Notes under the pieces: model-generated
Told to the model about the DNA's origin: nothing
Seen by the model: the letters and a program-made list of their open reading frames with translations, nothing else
Databases searched by the model: none
Assembly: GCA_036784855.1 (NCBI GenBank)
Contig: JAZDSV010000038.1
Location: forward strand, 1-64,000
Length of the DNA stretch: 64,000 nt
Source of the DNA: Aphelidium insulamus
Lineage: Eukaryota; Aphelidiomycota; Aphelidea; Aphelidiaceae
Direction: 5' to 3'
Program-made: the position numbers and the translations under genes
In this document: one piece after another, positions 54,601 to 64,000 of the stretch
Layout of the letters: each line of letters opens with the position of its first letter
Numbering within the stretch: the stretch's first letter is position 1

Positions 54601-55446
54601 CGCCATCATCTGGCTGCTGGACAAGCACAAGAACATTGTGCAGCTGGTCGGCTACAGCGACGAGCCGCCCAGTGTCATTCTCAAACTGTACAAGTACGGT
54701 TCGTTGAAGGATCTGGTGGTGACGAAGAAGAGCAACAAATACCGAGTCAAAACCGCCGACTGGACATCGCCGCTGCTCATGTCGCTGGCGTGCGATGTGG
54801 CCAGCGGTCTCTCGGCCCTGCACAAGCTTGGCATCATTCACAACGATATCAAGGTGTGTGTAAAATGATATTAATTGTTGTACCTGACACACCCGCATAG
54901 TCGGCCAACATCCTGGTGGACGAAGACCAGCCGGGCGAGCTGTTTGCGGTGATTACCGACTTTGGCATTGCCTCCATAGTCGACCAGGCACTGCTTGGCG
55001 TCAAGGCGTTCCAGCAGTCCAAGCACAAGGGCGCGTCCATCATCTACGCATCACCGGAAGCCATTCGGCGCTACCGCACCGCGCGCAACCAGTGGATCGA
55101 CATTGATCGCGACCCGGCGGCGCTCAAGGGCTCCGACATGTACTGCTTCGGCATGATACTGTTTGAGTTGCTGGCGCGACGGCTGCCCTGGTCCGAAGTC
55201 GAGACATCCAAGGAGATTGAGCAGATGGTGATGCGAGGGCAGCGCCCGGTGGTCATGTACTGCGACACGGTGAAGGCGGAGATCGGGCAGCATGAGGGAC
55301 TGCGCATACTGTCGGACGCGATGCACGGCTGCTGGCAGGCACACCCGCTGCACAGGCCAACCGCCGAGTATGTCCGGCAACAGCTTCTGCCGCTCCTGCC
55401 GCCCAAAAGGCGCTTCACCATAACAGTGGTGAAGCCGGGCAAGTGA
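51685..55446 (+). CDS. Receptor-like kinase with kelch-type ectodomain
   Basis: Exons 51685-51751, 51790-52314, 52364-52526, 52575-52913, 52956-53029, 53074-53185, 53238-53306, 53354-54498, 54543-54853 and 54901-55446 join exactly to 1116 aa. Signal peptide, then a kelch/galactose-oxidase-like propeller (phrases VLFGGVVC, GHAATLLPPNTFVLSGG, LLLIYGGYSTYE, LAITGG..LPDGST..MNDIFMLD), a span at about 488-512 (YLMIGGITVAVLVVLGAATF), a long disordered juxtamembrane region rich in Gln/Pro, and a kinase (about 785-1105). The kinase has SGEGVIHIG, VAVKVPK, DFG and APE-like SPEA; the HRD motif is HND (IIHNDIKSANILV). Full C-lobe with R at the usual late position. One intron (53307-53353) needs a GC donor. 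TKL-like by overall feel. Confidence 0.8.
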
Positions 55447-55511
55447 GCCGCATATATTTCGGTTATAACAGTTCTCATAGATCTGCATTTCTCTTTTAGT
55501 TGCAGACAACT

Positions 55512-56888
55512 TTATTGTTGCATCTGCAGTGTGGACTGTGAGGCCCAGCATACGCGCTGCTTCTCGCCGCCGCCCACATCCACCACATCCACCGGCTCCA
55601 AGTCCATCAGGGTAGCCAGTGCCTTGTTGATATCGGTCTTGGTGGCCGACACCTCGTTGCCGGGATCAGACAACAGCAACTGCAGCAGATAGCACCAGAG
55701 ACGCGCAGCCGGCAAGTTATTCGCGCGGAATGAGAGCTTCTCCAGTGTGCCATCTGCCTGCCCACCAAACTGCAGGAAAATGTCGGCGGCCAGCCGGATG
55801 AGACGGCTCTTGTACCGCGACTGGCTGTACTCCCAGGTGGCAGGCTGTGCGACCAGCAGGTGCATCGGTGATATAACATTGCTGCCGCCGCCATAACTTG
55901 CCAGCCCGTCACTCCACTCGGACTTGTGGAATCGGCGGATAATATCACTGTCCACCATTGTCTGATCCCAGCGGGTGCCCAGCGGTTGCAGCAACGTCTG
56001 CGCCAGCGGTCGGTTGCGCACCGCGGCACTCAGCGCAAACACCCACGTGTCGGCGTTGTCCTTGTCGGCCAGCACGCGCTGCAGGAACAAGTTGACCACG
56101 GACGGGGTGGCGCAGTTCTTGGCCGCCGCGTTGTTCTCGAACGCATACGCCATTGACAGGGCGGCCGAGTGGCGCACCGACGGGTCACCGTGGTGGAAGA
56201 GTCGCCGACGCAACACGTCCATGGCGCCCACGGTGCTGTCTGCGGGGTTCACGCGGGCGTTACAGGCCAGCGCGGCGCCGTCTGGGTATCCGTGCGCCAG
56301 GTCGCGCAGTGTCGCACCCAACTCGGCTATGCTCTCGTGCGCAGTGGTGGCGCCACTGTCACTGTCCTGGTGGTCGGCGAGTGCCGTCAACGTCTTGGCC
56401 AGCTCGTGGGACATTGGCATGCGGGGGGCATCCGGTGCCGGCGGCTCGCCGGCATCCATGACCTCTCCCACGGGCACAATGGATCCATCGGCGATGACTG
56501 GTTGGCGGCGAACGGTGCGCACGTGCGTGTTAAAGTTCATGGCGATGTGCATGCCGGCGGGAATAGACTGGCCCCAACGGACGGGCACAGCACCATCATC
56601 ATCGCCATTACCACCGTCCAGCGGCATCTCGACCACGGTAGGATAACAAATAGAGTCTGACGTTGCTGCAATATCGTGCTGCATCTCTGCCACGGACTCG
56701 GCGCAGATCTGCTCGTCAGTCTGGGTGATGCGGCAGTTGAGCAGGCGTTCCACGGATTCTCGCGACGCCGACGGATCCACAGTGACCAGACGCTCGGCAA
56801 GCGGTGGTGTGTAAGATGCTTGCACCACGCAGCCCAGCATGGCCAGAGATATGATGCATACTGCGTATCCGAGTGCGTGGCGGTGCAT
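55512..56888 (-). CDS. SIL1: Nucleotide exchange factor SIL1 (ER)
   Basis: Intronless, 458 aa. Signal peptide (YAVCIISLAMLGCVVQA). SIL1 releases ADP from BiP/Kar2 in the ER lumen. The region PVRWGQSIPAGMHIAMNFNTH matches the SIL1 'LP.GLH..MNL.TG' opening; the rest is an armadillo-like helical array (SIAELGATLRDLAHGYPDG, LRRRLFHHGDPSVRHSAALSMAYAF, VVNLFLQRVL, LIRLAADIFLQFGG). No clear C-terminal KDEL-like signal: it ends STLQMQQ. It runs tail to tail with the kelch kinase 65 bases away. Confidence 0.8.
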   Translation of the reverse strand: MHRHALGYAVCIISLAMLGCVVQASYTPPLAERLVTVDPSASRESVERLLNCRITQTDEQICAESVAEMQHDIAATSDSICYPTVVEMPLDGGNGDDDGAVPVRWGQSIPAGMHIAMNFNTHVRTVRRQPVIADGSIVPVGEVMDAGEPPAPDAPRMPMSHELAKTLTALADHQDSDSGATTAHESIAELGATLRDLAHGYPDGAALACNARVNPADSTVGAMDVLRRRLFHHGDPSVRHSAALSMAYAFENNAAAKNCATPSVVNLFLQRVLADKDNADTWVFALSAAVRNRPLAQTLLQPLGTRWDQTMVDSDIIRRFHKSEWSDGLASYGGGSNVISPMHLLVAQPATWEYSQSRYKSRLIRLAADIFLQFGGQADGTLEKLSFRANNLPAARLWCYLLQLLLSDPGNEVSATKTDINKALATLMDLEPVDVVDVGGGEKQRVCWASQSTLQMQQ

Positions 56889-57152
56889 GTCGTGGAATGA
56901 AAAGGTAAAACGTGAAGCAATAATATATATAACTTTGCTGTTTCTACGTGGACTGCTCTGATTGGCTGTTGCGCAAAAAGCGCGGCCTCTGATTGGCTGA
57001 CAAGATTCTCATGTTGATGATTGGCTGATCGCTTAAAGTATTACAAGTCACATCGGGGAATGCTTGTATTATGTGAAATAAGTTGAAGTTGAAGTTGAGT
57101 GGTCACTGGTGACTTAGAGAAAGATTAGAGTGCGTGCAATGCAAATCGAGGA

Positions 57153-57835
57153 CTAGTAGTAGCGACCGGCATGCTTTCCCTGGTCGAATACCAGCACCAC
57201 ACTGATAATAATGGCGAGCACGTCGAAGCCGGCCGTGATGAACAGATAGATGGCCGAGCTCTTCAGCGCCGACTGCATCTGATCGCGGAGTGCCGGACCG
57301 CACGGTGGACCTGTCAGAATCGGGCATTGGAATGTTCGTTCAAACGTATTGTAGCCGCAGCAGTTGTTCTTGTTCTGGAAATCAATGCGCATCGAGTCCG
57401 GGGCACCGTTCCACACCGCCTCCGCGTACTGGTTCACCTGATCGGGGTTGTCGGCGGCGGCAATGTTCATGCCGCCCAGCACGCACTGGGCAATCATGAA
57501 GCACACCAGCAGGATGCAGTAGAAGATGAGCACGCCGCGCGATTTGCAGAACGCTCCACAGCACCCCAGCAACCCCACCACCAGCGACACCACTCCTAGC
57601 GACACCAATGCTGTAATAATGTCATGTCAGCACTGGAGAATCTCTGTGCACGCCCATGCACATATACACACCGCCACCTACCCAGACCAATATTGTGTGC
57701 ACCCGCGCTGTCATTGCTACTGTTGGTGTTCTGGATGTAGTACAGGCCGCCACTGATGAGCAGCCCGCCAAATATCAGGAACACGGCATTGAATACGGCC
57801 AGGATAGCCTGCAGCAGCTTCTGGGAGGCCGACAT
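57153..57835 (-). CDS. Tetraspanin
   Basis: Exons 57835-57682 and 57610-57153 join to 203 aa. Four membrane spans: ILAVFNAVFLIFGGLLISGGLYYI, LVSLGVVSLVVGLLGCCGAF, LIFYCILLVCFMIAQCVLGG and AIYLFITAGFDVLAIIISVVLVF. The large loop has the hallmark CCG (NNCCGYNTF) plus further Cys (FQCPILTGPPCGP), enough for two disulfides. GCCGA after span 2 is the usual palmitoylation-site context. Tetraspanins organise membrane microdomains; animal-like CCG tetraspanins are rarer in fungi and occur in early-diverging lineages and as Pls1/Tsp types. Confidence 0.9.
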
Positions 57836-58123
57836 GTTTTTCCAAGTTTGCAATAAATTGTGGCGCCTTCTCCCTGGAATGTGCACTGTGATTGGTTGGT
57901 TGCGTCGTGTTTAAAGTGTCCTATGTATGAGTCGATCTGTGCCAGTACCCTTCTTCTCCATTAATACGGTATTGTATACACACAGGACACCTGAAACACG
58001 AAGACAAATAATATCAAAAACGAGAAAGAAAGTTATCAGTACTCTGATGGATCTTGGCCGGGACATGGGCATTGCATTTATTGTGAGATGAGTTCTCGTA
58101 GCGTATACATCGCGCATTGTGCA
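57836..58123. other. Intergenic, no gene seen
   Basis: 288 bases between two - strand genes. AT-rich, no motif recognised. Confidence 0.5.
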
Positions 58124-59101
58124 CTAGTTTTCCATAGTTGCCTGGAAGCTAATCGACGGCTGGTTCGCGGGGCGACGCACAGAGTTTAAATCAACGCCGG
58201 GGACGGTCAGCGAGCCAGTGTTATCCGGGTCCAGGTGCATCTTCACATTTGCGGCGGACCACGAGGCGAAAAACGCGCCATACAAATCATAGCCATCAGG
58301 GATGTAGCAGCGGGCGCTGCCACCAGTTAGCTGACCGATGGCGAGGTGATCGGCGTTGAATAGCGGAGAGCCAGCCGATCCGTAGTGCGTGCTGCCCTTT
58401 GTCCAGCGCGGCACCTGCCAGTGATTGCTGGTCTGGCGGCGTCTGTCGCAGCCGTAACAATACTTTACCAACTCGCCGTCACGCACCGCCATTTTCTTGG
58501 GTAAACCGGCCGGGTGATGAATTCCCACAGCTACGCCTGTCTGATTAGCCTCTCCAGCGTAGAAACCGGCCAGGTGAACATTGTACGAAGCAGGAATCGG
58601 CTGTAGAATCTCCATCAGGGCAAAGTTTGAATCGTCATGGCGCGTCAAAAGCTTCAGTCCGTGCACCTGGTCCGTCATCGGACCATAACCGGTTCCGTTG
58701 CACGTGTCCAGCTGGTAATTGAACAACACACTGCTCCGATCCCAGCCAATATCGGACTTGCAGCGCGCAGACGTCACAAACAACTGGCGGCCGTCGTTGC
58801 GAGCATTGTTGATCATGAATCCGGTGCAGAGGCGTTTGCCGTACCCGCCCAGAATTACACCGACCGAGCGGATTTCCTTGTCCCAACCAGCACTATCCGG
58901 GCACGCAACGTCAATGTCGCACGAAGTATCAAAACCAAGGGCGCGGTAGCCATGCACAACCGATTCGATGACAAGCTTGACCTGTGCCACAGCCTCGGCT
59001 GGGGTCCACACCTCAATTAGCAAACGTGATCCAGCCACGGGCCATGTGCCAAATTTTCCATGCGGCTGATTATCACTGTGCGTGTACGGTCCATGGATAT
59101 C
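58124..59101 (-). pseudogene. Protease paralog without exon 1 and without catalytic triad
   Basis: Homologous to exon 2 of the proteases at 18.5 and 20.4 kb, beginning exactly at the splice acceptor (CAG at 59102-59104, then DIHGPYTHSDNQ). No upstream exon with a signal peptide was found in the next 1.3 kb, and the frame has no ATG near its start. All three catalytic residues differ: VTSARC (His to Arg), DDSNFALME (Asp to Asn), GSAGSPLF (Ser to Ala). The 325 codons are otherwise open and motifs such as YGAFFASW are kept. So either exon 1 lies far upstream, or this is a 5'-truncated relic of a pseudoprotease. Confidence 0.7.
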
Positions 59102-59330
59102 CTGCAATTTTTGTTAGTATCGCATTATTGCATTTATAGTAGGCCTATTCTATTCTGCGCTCCGGAGCGCTGTTTGCACTTCTGCGCTCCGAGCGCTGCA
59201 AACACCAACTGCGCTCCCTTTAATAAATAGCCAATCAAGCGCACCTGCAAGGTCAAGGTCGCCGCCCCATTGTCCGCCGCCAATGCACCGTTTCAGCGCC
59301 CCCTTTGCACACACTGTTCCCACAGCACTG
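59102..59330. repeat. Short palindromic GC-rich repeats at the break point of the protease copy
   Basis: gcgctccggagcgc at 59157-59170 is a perfect palindrome; ctgcgctccg recurs at about 59155 and 59182, and gtttgca/tgcaaac form a further inverted pair at about 59172 and 59197. The cluster sits where exon 1 of the protease is missing. Confidence 0.55.
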
Positions 59331-60382
59331 TCACAACAGTTTATTGACCTCACACTCCTCTCCTGCACGGTTCACGGCTGAGCTGCGGGGCGCCGATTCT
59401 CCTTCTCCAGCGCGCCACGGAATCGCTTGCCTCTTCGGTCGACCGCGACCACGGCGCCGCGGTGGATCTTGCAGCTGCTGCTGCGCCTCGCCCGCCTCCT
59501 CGTTCACTTCTGCCATCGGAAATGTCTTCAAGCCGCGGGGATCCAGCAATGCGTCGGCGAGTGCGGAAAGCTCTTGGCGGTACGTGGCAAAATTGGCGCG
59601 CAGTACTTGCTGCCACTTGTGGTGCAGAGTAGCATAGTCGTCAATGCGTAGCGCCTCCACTGCTTCTGGAGCAGCGAGTGCCGGTTGCTGGCTTGGTGGC
59701 AGGACAATAACTCGACCAGCATAGCCGCGGCGAAATCGTTCACGCACCACCTCGTCTGGCAGTGTGGTCCATTGCTGTGGCAATCGCATATGCCAGGAAG
59801 TGTCGACACGGCAGCCCGGAGGTGTACATACGGCCGCAAGAACAGGTCAGTGCTTCATGCATTGTATACTCACTGTGTGTGCGCTATCTGTACTGACAAT
59901 TGCACCAGTAGCTGATAGGCAGTACTTGTCCGCCTTCTCCAACTCATCGTTAAAGATCTTGTATGCATATGCCGTGACCTTGCCTGCTGTCAAAGGCCGC
60001 ATAGGTTGCGAGCGGCGACGTTGTTGTGACAGTATTTCAAGTCTGGTTTCATCAGTAGTCTGGCTGATAATGCAATAGACCTACGTTGCTCTTTTGATCA
60101 TTGCAAGCGCGCGCTTTTCTTCTTCGGCATCCAAGCGATCGCCTAAATGGCATCCATGACCTCCGACAATCGCTTACGTGGCCCAACAATTCCCTTCAGC
60201 CACGCGTTCCATCCTTCTGACCGCTGTGTTGATGACATCCCCGCATCAAATCGATGGTGGCAGTACCCAAATGCCCACTTCTTGCGGTTCGAGTAAAGGC
60301 GGGCCATGTACTTGCAATGCTGACAGTCACACGGTAGTGCCGCGGTGCCTACATGTATGTCAGACACTGTGACAATCAGCAA
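59331..60382 (-). mobile_element. Remnant of a Mutator-like (MULE) transposase
   Basis: Read on the - strand: 60382-60143 encodes ARLYSNRKKWAFGYCHHRFDAGMSSTQRSEGWNAWLKG, the typical segment after the last catalytic residue of MULE transposases. Next, in another frame, TGKVTAYAYKIFNDELEK-type sequence, then a SWIM zinc finger (CSCGRMYTSGLPCRHFLAYAI, about 59850-59780), and the C-terminal tail with a KRQ/RGRGRPKR basic patch (59789-59331). At least three frame changes separate the pieces and the DDE core upstream is absent. It is therefore dead. No terminal inverted repeats found. Confidence 0.75.
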
Positions 60383-60786
60383 TGTCAGCGAGTACTGTCA
60401 GATTGCGTGTTTGCTTCCACGCCGTGCGATTTGCTGCACACCATCATTCGCAATTCTTCAAATTTTCCGCCTTCAAACTCGTCAACTGTGCAGCGCTGTG
60501 CACAGTAGTAAAAAAGGCCTAGAAATGACATCAACACTAATGACATCTTGACAAGAACAACAATTACTGCGCGCCCATATTTGGCTAGTACCTACTCCAT
60601 GATACCAGGAGATATAATGGGACCATCATACATTTTTGCCGATTGTATGTCTGATCACTCCAACATCGTGATACTTTATAGCTAGATATACATTAATACA
60701 TAGTAGAAGGTAAATGGATAACAGTTAAATGAACGTTGGCGACATAGGGCTTTATGGTTCGGTTACGGACAATAATATAATCAATC
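60383..60786. other. Intergenic, no gene seen
   Basis: About 400 bases, AT-rich, leading into the NSUN2 gene. No MULE core or promoter motif recognised. Confidence 0.5.
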
Positions 60787-63251
<2,465 letters not shown>

Positions 63252-63717
63252 ATTACAGTGACGGTAGTGGATAAAGAGAGCAATTACAGTCATAGAATAG
63301 AGTGCGAGTCCCGGTGCTAAATATTTATTATCAAACTTGATATTATTAAGACCAGAGCATAAAAGGGATGAATGGCTGTCAGAGCGTAAGTGTAGCCGTT
63401 CTTGTCGATCTTTCAGTTTCAGCGCACACACATTACGAACATGATTACATCAAATCTGGACTCACGGCTTTTACGCAGCGGCTTCAGTTTGTGTCAGGTT
63501 TTAGCAGTGTGAAGGTTCAGTTTTTGTTCGCTCGCTTAAGCGATCGCAGCTCCTATGTACTGTGGCGCCGCCGCATTTGCTGCAGTTGTCACTGTATTAA
63601 ATACTTCAGAGCTGCAAGAGGGGAGCGGCAGAGTATTAACAGCTGTAGTGGTATGTTCAGCGGCCAAATCCATCATTCCCATCAAGGGGGGAGGGACGAC
63701 ATGAGAAAATGGTGCAA
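63252..63717. other. Intergenic, no gene seen
   Basis: About 465 bases between two + strand genes. One small open frame on + (63368-63721) overlaps the next start and looks non-coding. Confidence 0.5.
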
Positions 63718-64000
63718 ATGAAAACGTTGGCCGTGGCGTTGTTCTCTGCGCTATGCCTTGCCGTTGCCGTCGCCGCACAGCCTGATCAGCCAAAAGCCGA
63801 CGAAGCACATCAGCCGCCATCTGCAGCAGAGGAAAATGAAGCGATTGACGCGGCAGATGCCACGCGAATTTGCGCCGCAGCCGCAAACGAGATAAACCAA
63901 GATCCGGTCACGCACGGCATTCTGTGCTCTCCGGCAATAGCCTCTCATGTTTGCGTATTCTTGCGCGGCCATTACTTGTTTGTAGCACCGGTGTCAAAGG
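63718..64000 (+). CDS. Secreted protein, N-terminal part (runs off the window)
   Basis: ATG at 63718 gives a signal peptide (MKTLAVALFSALCLAVAVAA) followed by an acidic, Glu/Ala/Gln-rich stretch (DEAHQPPSAAEENEAIDAAD) and the start of a Cys-containing domain (RICAAA, GILCSPAIASHVCVFLRGHY). It is open to the last base. Not recognised. It resembles the other secreted genes in design (short signal, low-complexity spacer, then Cys-rich domain) but not in sequence. Confidence 0.65.
   Translation, partial: MKTLAVALFSALCLAVAVAAQPDQPKADEAHQPPSAAEENEAIDAADATRICAAAANEINQDPVTHGILCSPAIASHVCVFLRGHYLFVAPVSK

Overview
The window is nuclear DNA of an intron-rich eukaryote. Most genes have short introns (about 40-100 nt) with GT/AG borders and several with GC/AG borders; genes lie a few hundred bases apart on both strands. 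A full-length velvet-domain regulator (24.7-26.1 kb) points to Fungi. A tetraspanin, two receptor-like kinases with large ectodomains and many introns suggest an early-diverging (possibly zoosporic) fungus rather than a yeast or typical ascomycete. This placement is inference; a fungal relative such as an aphelid or other holomycotan is not excluded.

Layout. 0-4 kb: decayed LINE-type retrotransposon. 4.1-8.2 kb: divergent pair, a mitochondrial-type membrane protein (-) and an AtuA/DUF1446-family protein (+). 8.3-10.7 kb: divergent pair of type II membrane enzymes, an SGNH/PC-esterase-like protein (-) and an exostosin-like glycosyltransferase (+). 11.1-13.5 kb: dynein roadblock light chain (+) and a WD40 protein (-). 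13.8-15.5 kb: first member of an unrecognised secreted family. 15.9-18.2 kb: type I cell-surface protein. 18.5-21.9 kb: tandem pair of secreted trypsin-like proteins, one with an intact triad and one without. 22.1-24.1 kb: phosphoacetylglucosamine mutase (-). 24.7-26.1 kb: velvet factor. 26.3-28.7 kb: unidentified gene (-) and LETM1-like mitochondrial protein (+). 28.9-33.3 kb: VWA/cysteine-rich-repeat receptor kinase (-). 33.5-34.7 kb: Cys/Met-metabolism PLP enzyme (-). 35.1-51 kb: expansion zone of the secreted family (five more copies, two intact), with a small secreted Lys/Asp/Tyr-rich protein, a secreted low-complexity protein, TSR1 and an orphan gene lying between copies. 51.7-55.4 kb: kelch-ectodomain receptor kinase. 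55.5-57.8 kb: SIL1 and a tetraspanin (both -). 58.1-60.4 kb: a catalytically dead protease copy without its first exon, then a MULE transposase remnant. 60.8-63.3 kb: NSUN2-type RNA m5C methyltransferase. 63.7 kb to the edge: start of another secreted protein.

How it fits together. Core housekeeping genes (TSR1, NSUN2, SIL1, PGM3, roadblock) are single copy and well conserved. Between them lies a fast-changing layer of secreted and cell-surface genes: a six-member family in several stages of decay, three protease paralogs of which two lost all catalytic residues, and two transmembrane kinases with unrelated ectodomains. The most interesting material is this layer: the secreted family ending in a conserved aromatic/basic tail, and the parallel loss of the protease triad. 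Exon borders given below were worked out by hand from reading-frame continuity and splice motifs; where total lengths are quoted, the joined exons divide exactly by three.
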